This document shows, piece by piece, positions 1 through 8,711 of a stretch of 64,000 nucleotides of DNA. The notes beneath the pieces are model-generated. The model worked only from the letters and a program-made list of their open reading frames with translations, had not been told where the DNA came from and did not search any database. The position numbers and the translations under genes are program-made. This stretch comes from Sphingomonas sp. Leaf20 (GTDB lineage Bacteria; Pseudomonadota; Alphaproteobacteria; Sphingomonadales; Sphingomonadaceae), in contig NZ_LMKN01000008.1 in assembly GCF_001421535.1 (NCBI RefSeq), forward strand, positions 896,980 to 960,979, read 5' to 3'. The stretch's first letter is position 1. Each line of letters begins with the position of its first letter.

Positions 1-86
1 CAATGGTGATCGTCGGGTCGAGCCAGACGCGCATCATCGCGCGGCCCGTGGGGCCGATCCTCTATACCCCGCGGTCGGCGTCGTGA
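1..86 (+). CDS. cobJ: Precorrin-3B C17-methyltransferase, C-terminal fragment
   Basis: Only the last 27 codons are in the window, ending at TGA 84-86. The visible tail reads VIVGSSQTRIIARP, then ILYTPR. The GSS-x-TR and YTPR elements are typical of the C-terminus of CobJ/CbiH, which contracts the corrin ring at the precorrin-3B step. The gene runs in the direction of cobL-cobF, so it fits as the upstream part of the same aerobic cobalamin cluster. Its last 25 bases overlap the 3' end of cobK on the other strand. The call rests on a short tail plus context; the start lies outside the window. Confidence 0.72.
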   Translation, partial: MVIVGSSQTRIIARPVGPILYTPRSAS

Positions 87-811
87 TCGAGCCAGCGCAG
101 GACGTCGTCGACGCCGTGCACCGCGCGTCGGGCGGGCAGCGGGGGGCGATCGATCATGACGACCGGGATGCCGCGCGCGCGCGCGGCGTGGAGTTTCGCG
201 ACTGCGCCCGGTCCGCCGGCATTCTTGCACACGACGAGGTCGATGCCGTGCGCGTCCATCAGCGCGCGGTCGCCCGCGTCGTCGAACGGTCCACGATCGA
301 CGACGAGGCAATGGTCGGGCAACGCGGGGGGGCACTCCGGCTGGTCGACGAAGCGCAACAGATACTGGTGCTGCGGCTGCGCCGAAAACGCGTCGACATG
401 CATCCGCCCGAGCGCCAGCATCACGCGTCGCGGCGGTCCGCCGAGCGCGGCGACCGCGGCATCGATATCCGGCACGCGAGTCCAGCGATCGCCCGCGGCG
501 GGTGCCCAGGCGGGGCGGGTCAGCGCGATCAGCGGCACGCGGGCCCGCGTGGCGGCAGTGACCGCGTTGCCGCTCATCTGTGCAGCAAAGGGGTGCGTGG
601 CATCGACGATGTGCGTGACGCGGTGATCGCGCAGATACGTCGCGAGGCCATCGACGCCGCCGAACCCGCCGATGCGGACCGGGATCGGCTGCGCCCGTGG
701 CGAGGCCGTGCGTCCGGCAAAGCTCAGTACCGCACGATCGCCGCGCAGCGCCAGTCGTGCGGCGAGCGCGCTGGCCTCGGTCGTGCCGCCCAGGATCAGG
801 ATATTCGGCAT
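62..811 (-). CDS. cobK: Precorrin-6A reductase
   Basis: CobK reduces precorrin-6A to dihydro-precorrin-6A (precorrin-6B) with NADPH in aerobic cobalamin synthesis, in the cytoplasm. The 249-residue product has the usual family length. It starts with the nucleotide-binding segment ILILGGTTEASALAARL and contains the family motif DATHPFA near residue 69. The start is set by an AGGGAG ribosome site (820-825 on the other strand), 8 bases upstream of ATG 811-809. The gene lies antisense inside a plus-strand cob cluster. Its start codon overlaps that of cobL by two bases, and its end overlaps cobJ. Each of cobK and cobL therefore has its ribosome site inside the other's first codons. Confidence 0.93.
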   Translation of the reverse strand: MPNILILGGTTEASALAARLALRGDRAVLSFAGRTASPRAQPIPVRIGGFGGVDGLATYLRDHRVTHIVDATHPFAAQMSGNAVTAATRARVPLIALTRPAWAPAAGDRWTRVPDIDAAVAALGGPPRRVMLALGRMHVDAFSAQPQHQYLLRFVDQPECPPALPDHCLVVDRGPFDDAGDRALMDAHGIDLVVCKNAGGPGAVAKLHAARARGIPVVMIDRPPLPARRAVHGVDDVLRWLDHDADRGV

Positions 812-2021
812 GGCTGACACTCCCTGGCTGACGATCGTCGGGATCGGCGAAGACGGCGCCGCGGGGCTGTCCGACGCTGCGAAGGCGGCGATCGCGGCTG
901 CGGACATCGTGACCGGCGCCGCACGCCACCTCGCGCTGATGCCCGACCTCGCCGGCGAAGGAAAGGCGGAGCGCCGACCATGGCCGGTCCCGTTCGAGTC
1001 CGGCATCGACGCGCTGCTCGCCGAGCGCGGACGTGCGGTGGTCCTGTTCGCGTCGGGCGATCCGTTCTGGTACGGCGCGGGGACGTCGGTGACGCGGCAT
1101 CTGTCGCCTGACGAATGGGTGGCGCTTCCCGCGCTCTCGACCTTCACGCTCGTCGCGGCGCGGCTCGGCTGGAGCATCGAGACGACGACCTGCCTGGGTC
1201 TCCACGCCGCACCGCTGACGAGGCTGCGACGTCATGCCGTGCGCGATGCGCGCGCGATCGTGCTCGTACGCGATGGCGCGGCGGTGCGGGCGCTGGCCGG
1301 GTATCTGTCCGATCTGGGGTTCGGCGCGTCGCGGATGCACGTGCTCGAGGCGATCGGGGGCCCGCGCGAACGGCATCGCGAAACGACGGCCGCCACGTTC
1401 GGGCTCGACGACGTCGCGCATCCGGTCGCGGTCGGTATCGTCTTTGCCGGGGCGGGGGCGGTGATGCCGCGCGCGTCCGGGATCGAGGACAGCTGGTTCG
1501 CGCATGACGGCCAGATCACCAAGCGCCCGGTTCGCGCGCTGACGCTGTCCGCGCTCGCACCCCGGCCGGGCGAGCGGCTGTGGGATATCGGCGCGGGGTC
1601 GGGATCGGTCGGGATCGAGTGGCTGCTCGCCGATCCGTCGACGCAGGCGCTGGCGTTCGAGGCCGATCCGGCGCGCGCCGCGCGTGCGCGGGCAAACGCA
1701 GCGGCGCTCGGCGTCGAGCGGCTGGAGGTGATCGAGGGGCGGGCGCCCGCGGTGCTGGCAGGGCATGCCCCGCCGGACGCGGTGTTCATCGGCGGGGGGC
1801 TTTCGGACGCGTTGCTGACCGAACTCTGGACGACGCTTCCGGCTGGTACGCGGCTGGTCGCCAACGCGGTGACGCTCGAATCGGAGGCGCTGCTCGGCGA
1901 ATGGCACGCGGTGCACGGCGGGACGTTGCTGCGGATCGAGCTGGCCGAAGCGGTGCCGCTCGGCACCCGGCGCGGCTGGCAGGCGCGCTATCCGGTGGTG
2001 CAATGGAGCGTCGTCCTGTGA
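810..2021 (+). CDS. cobL: Precorrin-6Y C5,15-methyltransferase (decarboxylating)
   Basis: CobL methylates C5 and C15 and decarboxylates the acetate side chain of precorrin-6B. The 403-residue protein is the expected fusion of a CbiE-type tetrapyrrole methylase (residues 1 to about 210, starting [11 protein letters not shown]) and a CbiT-type SAM methyltransferase (about 230-400). The SAM loop [13 protein letters not shown] is near residue 259. The start is ATG 810, with AGGA at 798-801 eight bases upstream, both inside cobK on the other strand. The gene ends in a GTGA overlap with cobE. Confidence 0.95.
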   Translation: MADTPWLTIVGIGEDGAAGLSDAAKAAIAAADIVTGAARHLALMPDLAGEGKAERRPWPVPFESGIDALLAERGRAVVLFASGDPFWYGAGTSVTRHLSPDEWVALPALSTFTLVAARLGWSIETTTCLGLHAAPLTRLRRHAVRDARAIVLVRDGAAVRALAGYLSDLGFGASRMHVLEAIGGPRERHRETTAATFGLDDVAHPVAVGIVFAGAGAVMPRASGIEDSWFAHDGQITKRPVRALTLSALAPRPGERLWDIGAGSGSVGIEWLLADPSTQALAFEADPARAARARANAAALGVERLEVIEGRAPAVLAGHAPPDAVFIGGGLSDALLTELWTTLPAGTRLVANAVTLESEALLGEWHAVHGGTLLRIELAEAVPLGTRRGWQARYPVVQWSVVL

Positions 2022-2431
2022 TCGTCGCGGGGTTCGGCTTTCGTGCCGCAGCAGGGCTCGACGCGCTGCGTGCGGCGCTGGCGACTGCGCAGCACGGATG
2101 CCCACCGGTCGAGATCCTCGCGGTACCGCAGGACAAGATCGCGCTCGTGCAGGCCCTTGCCGACCTTCTCGCGGCCGACCGTGTTGCGGCGCGAGCAGGC
2201 GGATGCCCGCTGACTGTCATTGGCGTGTCGCCCGCCGCGTTGCAGGCGATGCGGACACCGACGCGGTCGATCGCCAGCATCCGCCACCGCGCGACGGGGA
2301 GCGTCGCCGAGGCGGCGGCCCTCGCCGCGGCAGGACCGGGCGCAGTGTTGCTGACCAGCCGCCACATCTCTGCCGACCGGATGGCGACGTGCGCCATCGC
2401 GCGGGGCACTTGTCGAGGACACAACGCATGA
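2018..2431 (+). CDS. cobE: Cobalamin biosynthesis protein CobE (CbiG C-terminal domain)
   Basis: A small protein (137 residues from GTG 2018) that begins [21 protein letters not shown] and carries the conserved VIGVSPAAL element, matching the CobE/CbiG C-terminal domain. Its role in the aerobic pathway is not well defined, but it is a regular member of cob operons. GTG 2018 gives a GTGA overlap with cobL, like the neighbouring junctions. ATG 2003 in the same frame is an alternative that adds five residues. Its stop overlaps the cobM start (ATGA 2428-2431). Confidence 0.85.
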   Translation: MIVAGFGFRAAAGLDALRAALATAQHGCPPVEILAVPQDKIALVQALADLLAADRVAARAGGCPLTVIGVSPAALQAMRTPTRSIASIRHRATGSVAEAAALAAAGPGAVLLTSRHISADRMATCAIARGTCRGHNA

Positions 2432-3213
2432 CGGTTCATTTCATCGGCGCCGGACCGGGCGCGCCCGACCTGCTGACGCTGCGCGGCCGCGATCGGATCG
2501 CCGCGTCGCGCGTGTGCCTGTATGCAGGCTCGCTGATCCCGGCGGCGATGCTCGACCATTGCCCGCCGGGCGCGCGGGTGATCAACACCGCGTCGCTGTC
2601 GCTCGACCAGATCATCGACGAGATCCGCGTCGCGCACGGCGCCGGGCACGATGTCGCGCGACTGCATTCGGGCGATGTGTCGATCTGGTCGGCGATGGGG
2701 GAGCAGTTGCGCAGGCTGCGCGCGCTGGGAATCCCCGTGACGATCACCCCGGGCGTCCCCGCCTTCGCCGCCGCCGCCGCCGCGCTCGAGGTCGAGCTGA
2801 CGCTCCCCGAACTCGCGCAGTCGGTGGTGCTGACGCGGACGCCGGGCCGCGCGAGCACGATGCCGCCCGCGGAGACGCTCGCGGCATTCGCCGCGACGCG
2901 GGCGACGCTCGCGGTTCACCTGTCGGCCCATAACCTGGCAAAGGTCGTCGCCGACCTGACCCCGGCCTATGGCGCGGATTGCCCGGTCGCGGTCGTCTGG
3001 CGCGCGAGCTGGCCCGACCAGCACATCGTCCGCGCGACACTGGCGACGATCCAGGGGGCGGTCGCGGGACAGGCCGATCGGACCGCGCTGATCCTCGTCG
3101 GGCGCGTGCTGGACCCCACGGATTTCGCCGAGAGCAGCCTGTACGCGGTCGACTATGACCGCCGCTTCCGCCCGCAATCGGCGGATTCGCGGTTTGCGGA
3201 GCACGAGGCGTGA
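2428..3213 (+). CDS. cobM: Precorrin-4 C11-methyltransferase
   Basis: CobM transfers the C11 methyl group from SAM to precorrin-4. The 261-residue product has the class III tetrapyrrole methylase layout: [16 protein letters not shown] at the N-terminus, LYAGSLIP around residue 32, HSGDVSIW near residue 76 and [15 protein letters not shown] near residue 107. Those sites form the SAM and substrate pocket in this family. The LYAGSL segment is typical of CobM/CbiF. Translation is coupled to cobE (ATGA) and cobB (GTGA). Confidence 0.95.
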   Translation: MTVHFIGAGPGAPDLLTLRGRDRIAASRVCLYAGSLIPAAMLDHCPPGARVINTASLSLDQIIDEIRVAHGAGHDVARLHSGDVSIWSAMGEQLRRLRALGIPVTITPGVPAFAAAAAALEVELTLPELAQSVVLTRTPGRASTMPPAETLAAFAATRATLAVHLSAHNLAKVVADLTPAYGADCPVAVVWRASWPDQHIVRATLATIQGAVAGQADRTALILVGRVLDPTDFAESSLYAVDYDRRFRPQSADSRFAEHEA

Positions 3214-4529
3214 CGCCCGGCCTGCTCGTCGCCGCGCCCGCCTCCGGCACGGGCAAGACCACCGTGATGCTCGGGCTGCTGCGGGCGCTGCGTGACGACG
3301 GGCTGGTCGTGCAGCCGTTCAAATGCGGGCCCGACTATATCGACCCCGGCTTTCACCGCGCGGCGAGCGGGCGGGCGTCGTACAATCTCGACAGCTGGGC
3401 GATGCCCCCGGCGATCCTCGATACGATCGCGGCACGGAGCGGCGATGCCGATCTCGCGCTGGCGGAAGGGTCGATGGGGCTGTTCGACGGTGTCGCGACC
3501 CCCGGCGCGGTCGGCAACGGCGCCAGCGCGGACATTGCCCGGCGGATGGGCTGGCCGGTCGTGCTGGTCATCGACGTGTCGGGGCAGGCGCAGTCCGCCG
3601 CCGCGACCGCGCTCGGCTTCAGCCGCTACGATCCGAGCGTGACGGTCGCGGGGGTGATCCTTAACCGCGTCGCCAGCGACCGGCACGAGCGGCTGGCGCG
3701 CAGCGGGATGGCGGCAGCGGGGATCCGCGTATTCGGTGCGCTGCCGCGACGCGGCGACCTGAAGCTGCCCGAACGGCATCTCGGGCTCGTCCAGGCGATC
3801 GAGCATCCCGAGCTCGAGGTCCAGATCGACGCCTATGCCACCTTCCTGCGCGCGCATGTCGACCTGCCGGCGCTGCGGGCGGCGGCGGCGGCGAACCAGG
3901 CGACCGATGCGCCCGACGACATGCCCGCCGTCTGGCAGCGCCCGCCTGCACAGCGGATCGCACTGGCGCAGGACGCGGCATTCTCGTTCACCTATGCGCA
4001 CGTGCTCGAAGGCTGGCGGCATGCGGGGGCGGAGATCCTGCCCTTCTCGCCGCTCGCGGACGAGGCGCCCGCGCGCCATGCCGACCTCGTCTGGCTGCCG
4101 GGCGGCTATCCCGAACTCCATGCCGGTCGCCTAGCGCAGGCGGGAAATTTCCGCACCGCGCTCGTCGAGCATGCCCGCACCCGCCCGGTCCACGGCGAAT
4201 GCGGCGGCTACATGGCGATTGGCGAGGCCCTCATCGACGCGGACGGTGTCGCGCACCGGATGGCGGGCCTGCTGGGCCTCGTTACCAGCTATGCGCAGCG
4301 CAAGATGCATCTGGGCTATCGGCGTGCGACGCTGCAGGCGCCGATGGCGGGATTCGCTGCGGGCGACTTGCTCGCGGGGCATGAATTCCACTATTCGACG
4401 ATCATCGAACAGCCCGATGCCCCGCTTGCCCGCGTCGCCGATGCGCAGGGCGCCGCGGTGCCCGAGACGGGATCGCATCGTGGCCACGCAACGGGATCGT
4501 TCTTCCACATGATTGCAGCCGCCGGATGA
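3210..4529 (+). CDS. cobB: Hydrogenobyrinic acid a,c-diamide synthase (glutamine-hydrolysing)
   Basis: CobB amidates the a and c side chains of hydrogenobyrinic acid using glutamine and ATP. The 439-residue protein has an N-terminal dethiobiotin-synthetase-like ATPase with P-loop [10 protein letters not shown] at residues 9-18, the [12 protein letters not shown] motif near 38-49, and a C-terminal class I amidotransferase domain. The nucleophile is Cys331 in [14 protein letters not shown] 3210 overlaps the cobM stop, and ATGA 4526-4529 links it to cobA. Using hydrogenobyrinic acid fits the late-cobalt route implied by cobF and cobK here. Confidence 0.95.
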   Translation: MTPGLLVAAPASGTGKTTVMLGLLRALRDDGLVVQPFKCGPDYIDPGFHRAASGRASYNLDSWAMPPAILDTIAARSGDADLALAEGSMGLFDGVATPGAVGNGASADIARRMGWPVVLVIDVSGQAQSAAATALGFSRYDPSVTVAGVILNRVASDRHERLARSGMAAAGIRVFGALPRRGDLKLPERHLGLVQAIEHPELEVQIDAYATFLRAHVDLPALRAAAAANQATDAPDDMPAVWQRPPAQRIALAQDAAFSFTYAHVLEGWRHAGAEILPFSPLADEAPARHADLVWLPGGYPELHAGRLAQAGNFRTALVEHARTRPVHGECGGYMAIGEALIDADGVAHRMAGLLGLVTSYAQRKMHLGYRRATLQAPMAGFAAGDLLAGHEFHYSTIIEQPDAPLARVADAQGAAVPETGSHRGHATGSFFHMIAAAG

Positions 4530-5281
4530 CCGAGCAGAGCCACACCGGCTCCGATACGCCTGCAGCCGGGTTCGTCTCGTTCGTGGGCTCGGGGCCGGGC
4601 GACCCCGAGCTGCTGACGCTCAAGGCGGTCGCGCGGCTGCAAGCGGCGGACGCGGTGCTGTTCGACGACCTGTCATCGGGGGCGGTGCTCGGCCACGCGC
4701 GCGCGGGTGCGGACCTGATCGCGGTCGGCAAGCGCGCGGGGCGCCCTTCGCCAAGCCAGGCGCACGTCTCGCAATTGCTCGTCGACTATGCGCGGACGGG
4801 CGTTCGCGTGGTCCGCCTCAAGTCTGGCGACGCGGGGATCTTCGGGCGGCTGGAGGAGGAAATCCTCGCGCTGCGCGACGCAGGCATCGCGTTCGAGATC
4901 ATTCCCGGCGTCAGCGCGGCGAGCGCGGCGGCGGCGGCAGCCGCCATCCCGCTGACGCGGCGGCTGGCGGCGCGACGCGTCCAGTTCGTCACCGGGCACG
5001 ACGTCACCGGCCATTTGCCCGAGCAGCGCAACATGGCCGCGCTCGCCGATGCCGATGCGACGACGGTGGTGTTCATGCCCAAGCGCACCTTTCCCGCGCT
5101 GGCCGCCAGCCTGATCGACCACGGGCTCGCCCCCGACACGCCTGCATTGATGGCGGAGAATGTCGGGCACCCCGATCAGAGCCTGACGCGCGCGACGATC
5201 GCATCGCTGGCCGAAAGCCTGAAGGATACGGTGTCGAGCAAACCCGCGCTGATCCTCTACGGGCCGTTGATGGAGCCGTGA
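4526..5281 (+). CDS. cobA: Uroporphyrinogen-III C-methyltransferase
   Basis: This SUMT enzyme methylates uroporphyrinogen III at C2 and C7 to give precorrin-2, the branch point from haem to cobalamin. The 251-residue single-domain form lacks the CysG dehydrogenase/chelatase half. Motifs are VGSGPGDPELLTLKA near residue 17, the acidic segment FDDLSSG, VRLKSGDAGIFGR near residue 93 and the Ala-rich GVSAASAAAAAAAIPLT. It is coupled to cobB and cobF by 4-base overlaps (ATGA, GTGA). The first committed step therefore sits late in the transcript. Confidence 0.94.
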   Translation: MTEQSHTGSDTPAAGFVSFVGSGPGDPELLTLKAVARLQAADAVLFDDLSSGAVLGHARAGADLIAVGKRAGRPSPSQAHVSQLLVDYARTGVRVVRLKSGDAGIFGRLEEEILALRDAGIAFEIIPGVSAASAAAAAAAIPLTRRLAARRVQFVTGHDVTGHLPEQRNMAALADADATTVVFMPKRTFPALAASLIDHGLAPDTPALMAENVGHPDQSLTRATIASLAESLKDTVSSKPALILYGPLMEP

Positions 5282-6093
5282 TCGCGCTCGACCTGATCGG
5301 CATCGGGACGGGCAACCCCGATCACCTGACGCGCGCTGCGATCGCGGCGATGAACGCCGCCGACCTGATCCTGCTGCCGCGCAAGGGCGACCGCAAGTCC
5401 GACCTGATCGACCTGCGCCGCGCGATCTGTGCGGAGATGCTGACGACGCCGACATCGACGCGGATCGTGGAGTTCGACCTGCCCCAACGCGACGAGGCCG
5501 GGCCCTACCGCGTGGCGGTCGATCGCTGGCATGATGCCATCGCGCGCGTATGGACTGCGCAGATCGGGGAGCATCTTCCCCGCGAAGGCGGGCGGGTCGC
5601 GTTGCTCGTCTGGGGTGATCCGTCGCTGTACGACAGCAGCTTGCGCATCGCCGCGCGGCTGGGGGCGGGTGGCATGGCGCTGACCGTGCGGGTCATTCCC
5701 GGGATCACGAGCCTGCAGGCGCTGACCGCGGCGCACGCCATACCGCTCAACGACATCGCGGCGCCCGTGCTGATCACGACGGGGCGCCGGTTGCGCGACG
5801 CGGGCTGGCCCGACGGGATCGATACGCTCGCGGTGATGCTCGACGGCGGCTGCGCCTTCACCACGCTGGTGCCGGAGGACGTGACGATCTGGTGGGGCGC
5901 CTATCTCGGCATGCCGCACGAGGCGCTGATCGCCGGTCCGCTGGTGGAGGCGGGACCGGCGATCACGCGCGCACGCGCCCGGCTCCGGGCGGATCATGGC
6001 TGGATCATGGACACCTATCTGCTGCGCCGCGGTGTGCATGAACCGGTGCGAGATCAGTCGTGCGTCTTCGTCTCGGGCATCGCGACGAGATAG
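5278..6093 (+). CDS. cobF: Precorrin-6A synthase (deacetylating)
   Basis: CobF methylates C1 and releases acetate to make precorrin-6A. It is specific to the aerobic pathway, so it is strong evidence for the late-cobalt route. The 271-residue product begins IALDLIGIGTGNPDHLT and has LLPRKGDRKSDL near residue 40, GDPSLYDSSLR near residue 115 and a GYxS-like IPGITSLQAL segment. The GTG start at 5278 overlaps the cobA stop. The gene is the last of the plus-strand cob set, and its final 40 bases overlap the 3' end of the minus-strand MFS gene. Confidence 0.94.
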   Translation: MIALDLIGIGTGNPDHLTRAAIAAMNAADLILLPRKGDRKSDLIDLRRAICAEMLTTPTSTRIVEFDLPQRDEAGPYRVAVDRWHDAIARVWTAQIGEHLPREGGRVALLVWGDPSLYDSSLRIAARLGAGGMALTVRVIPGITSLQALTAAHAIPLNDIAAPVLITTGRRLRDAGWPDGIDTLAVMLDGGCAFTTLVPEDVTIWWGAYLGMPHEALIAGPLVEAGPAITRARARLRADHGWIMDTYLLRRGVHEPVRDQSCVFVSGIATR

Positions 6094-7313
6094 AGCACGA
6101 AGCCGCAGGCCGCGATCGCGGCGAGCGTGAGGAAGCCGACGCTGTAGCCGGCCCATACGATGATCGACCCCGCCAGCGTCGCCGACAGTGCCGCACCAAG
6201 CCCCTGCGTGGTTGCCACCGCACCCTGGCTGACGTTGAACCGGCCCGAGCCCTTGGTCAGGTCGGCGATCACGACGGGGAACAGCGCGCCGAAGATCCCT
6301 GCGCCGATGCCGTCGAGCGCCTGGACCCCGACGAGCCAATAGGGGGCGTCCGAGACCGTGTACAAGGCGCCGCGCGCCGCGAGGAAGGCGAAGGCGACGA
6401 GGAAGATCGGCTTTGTCCCGATCCGTTCGGTGTGCCGCCCGACGAAGATCGCGACGGGTACCATCACCAGCTGCGCGGCGACGATGCAGGCCGCGGTCAG
6501 CGAGGTCGCCTGATCCTTGCCCAGCGTCTTGGCGAGCAACTGACTGACCGACGTCAGCATCGCCGCGTTCGCGAGGTGGAAGAGGAAGGCGATCGCCGCG
6601 AACACCATCAGCGGACGGTTCTCCACCAGCGTCTTCCAGCCGCTCGCCTCCTCGCAATCCTCCTCCGGTTCGCAGTCCAGACCGCGCGCGACCGCGTTGT
6701 CGATCTGGTCGTTGGGGACGTGCGATGCGGTGAAGATGCTGGCAACGGTCAGCGCGCCCATCAGCCAGAACACGACGACCGGCCCGAACTTCCACGCCAA
6801 CGCCCCCGCCAATGCCGCGGAGACGGCGTTGCCGGCATGGTTGAACGCCTCGTTGCGCCCGACCCGCTTGGCGAAATGCTTTGCGCCGACCAGCCCGAGC
6901 GTGATCGCCGAGATCGCCGGCGCGAAGACGGCACCAGCCACCGCAGCGATCGACTGCGTCACGGCGACCGCGGTGAAGCCCGAGACGATCGGCAGCGAGA
7001 TGCTCGAGATCGTGACGAGCAAAGCGGCGGCCATGACGATCCGCGGCTTGTTCTTGCTGCGATCGATCAGCCCGCCTGCGGGTGTCTGCGCGAGCAGCCC
7101 GACGATCCCGGCGATCGTCAGGACCAGCCCGACCGTCGCTTCGTTCCAGCCATGCGCAGGACCGCGGACCGCGATCAGGTAGATGGCGAGATAGGGCCCG
7201 AGGCCATCGCGAACGTCGGCCAGGAAGAAGTTGAGCGCATCGAGCGTCTTGCCCGGCGTCTTGCGGGGCGGGGCGGAGCGTCCCGACGGAACCGATGTTG
7301 CTAGCGTTGCCAT
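6054..7313 (-). CDS. Major facilitator superfamily transporter
   Basis: A 419-residue membrane protein with about 12 hydrophobic segments and the usual loop between two six-helix halves (the acidic stretch CEPEEDCEEASGW near residue 215). The cytoplasmic loop 2-3 motif is degenerate (AGGLIDRSKNKPR, near residue 80). The substrate cannot be read from the sequence. It meets cobF tail to tail with a 40-base overlap, so it is probably separate from the cob operon. Efflux or nutrient uptake are both possible. Confidence 0.85.
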   Translation of the reverse strand: MATLATSVPSGRSAPPRKTPGKTLDALNFFLADVRDGLGPYLAIYLIAVRGPAHGWNEATVGLVLTIAGIVGLLAQTPAGGLIDRSKNKPRIVMAAALLVTISSISLPIVSGFTAVAVTQSIAAVAGAVFAPAISAITLGLVGAKHFAKRVGRNEAFNHAGNAVSAALAGALAWKFGPVVVFWLMGALTVASIFTASHVPNDQIDNAVARGLDCEPEEDCEEASGWKTLVENRPLMVFAAIAFLFHLANAAMLTSVSQLLAKTLGKDQATSLTAACIVAAQLVMVPVAIFVGRHTERIGTKPIFLVAFAFLAARGALYTVSDAPYWLVGVQALDGIGAGIFGALFPVVIADLTKGSGRFNVSQGAVATTQGLGAALSATLAGSIIVWAGYSVGFLTLAAIAACGFVLYLVAMPETKTHD

Positions 7314-7372
7314 GCGTGATCCTCAGCGGCGGGAAAGGGGGGCGGTACGGGGGCGGAAAGCGGGGTCATGCG

Positions 7373-8635
7373 TCAGCCGATCAGCAAGCGGGTGCCGAGC
7401 GCGGCGATGAGCGCGGGGATCATCGTCACGATGCCGATCCTGAGAAACTGCCAGAAGCCGACATCCTCGCCTTCGCGGCGGATCGCCTGCAGCCACAGGA
7501 TTGTCGCGAGCGAGCCGGTGATCGACAGATTGGGGCCGAGGTCGACGCCGATCAGCAACGCATCGACGACGATCCGCGGCGGATGCGCCTGCGCGACGGC
7601 GGTACTCGCGATCAGCCCCGCGGGCAGGTTGTTGATGAGGTTCGACCCGAAGGCGAGCGTCGAGCCCGCGACCGCCGCCGCCTGCACGGGATCGGCGGAC
7701 ATCGTGCGCAACGTATCGGCGATCCGCCCGATCACGCCGGTATGATCGAGCGCCTCGACGAGCACGAACAGCCCCGCGACCAGCGGCAATACGCTCCACG
7801 ACACGTCGCGCGCGACGGCGACGATCGAGCTGCGGGTCAGCGCGCAGACGACAAGCGTGGTCGCGATCCCCGCAATCGCGGTCGGCAGGCCGAGTTCGAC
7901 GTCGCGCGCCGATGCGACGAGCAGGATCGCGGCGGTGGCGACGATCCCGGCCAATACCGCCTTGCCGCCCGGCGACAGCGTGGCGGTCCCGGCGTCCGGC
8001 GAATCCCCGGTGGCACAGGTGCCGGCGATCCGGCTGCGCTCGACCCAGCGCAGTGCGAGGAAGGTGACGACGATCGATGCGACCGAGGGAAGCGCGAACG
8101 ATTTGAACCATTGGCCGAGCGGCGGCATCGTCCCGCCGTACAGCACGAGATTGGCGGGGTTCGAGATCGGCAGCACGAAGCTCGCAGCGTTGGCGATCAG
8201 CGCGCATGCGAACAGCAACGGCAGCGGCTCTGCCCGGGCACGCCGCGCGGCGACGTAGACCGCGGGCGTCAGCACGACCGCGGTCGCGTCGTTCGACAGG
8301 AACGTCGTGGTGACGATCCCGGCGGCGTAGACGAGCAGGAACAGCCGTGGCTTGGATCCCCCGGCATGGCGGACCGCGGCGGCGGCGACCCAGTCGAACA
8401 ATCCGTTCTGGCGCGCGGTCTCGCTCAGCAGCATCATGCCGATCAGGAACAGATAGACGTCCATCCCCTTGCCGACCGCGACGAGCGCGAGTGGCACGGG
8501 GAGCAGGCCGAGCAGCAGCAGCAGCGCCGCGCCCGACACTGCCCAGACCATCTCGGGCCAGCGGAACGGCCGCGCGATGATCCCGGCCGTCGCCGCAGCG
8601 CAGATACCCCAGGTCGCACCCGTTGCCAGCATCAC
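7373..8635 (-). CDS. ArsB/NhaD-type anion transporter (ArsB-like)
   Basis: A 420-residue inner-membrane permease of the ion-transporter superfamily. The first-half motif FLSNDATAVVLTPAV and the sequence LPISNPANLVLYG (near residue 163) are typical of ArsB arsenite carriers and related anion permeases. The second half repeats the pattern with FGSNLINNLPAGLI near residue 325. No arsR, arsC or arsA is next to it, so arsenite export is only a family-based guess; another oxyanion is possible. Two ATG codons stand in tandem at the start (8635 and 8632). Confidence 0.8.
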   Translation of the reverse strand: MMLATGATWGICAAATAGIIARPFRWPEMVWAVSGAALLLLLGLLPVPLALVAVGKGMDVYLFLIGMMLLSETARQNGLFDWVAAAAVRHAGGSKPRLFLLVYAAGIVTTTFLSNDATAVVLTPAVYVAARRARAEPLPLLFACALIANAASFVLPISNPANLVLYGGTMPPLGQWFKSFALPSVASIVVTFLALRWVERSRIAGTCATGDSPDAGTATLSPGGKAVLAGIVATAAILLVASARDVELGLPTAIAGIATTLVVCALTRSSIVAVARDVSWSVLPLVAGLFVLVEALDHTGVIGRIADTLRTMSADPVQAAAVAGSTLAFGSNLINNLPAGLIASTAVAQAHPPRIVVDALLIGVDLGPNLSITGSLATILWLQAIRREGEDVGFWQFLRIGIVTMIPALIAALGTRLLIG

Positions 8636-8711
8636 CGTCTCGGTCCGTCTCTAGGGTTTGGTGGTCAAGGGATATGATGACGTGGTTTGACTGATCGGCC
8701 TGCGATCTCGC

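Noticed and set aside
1..61. A cobalamin riboswitch near the start of the window
   Set aside because: This stretch is the coding end of cobJ; a riboswitch would lie upstream of the cluster, outside the window.
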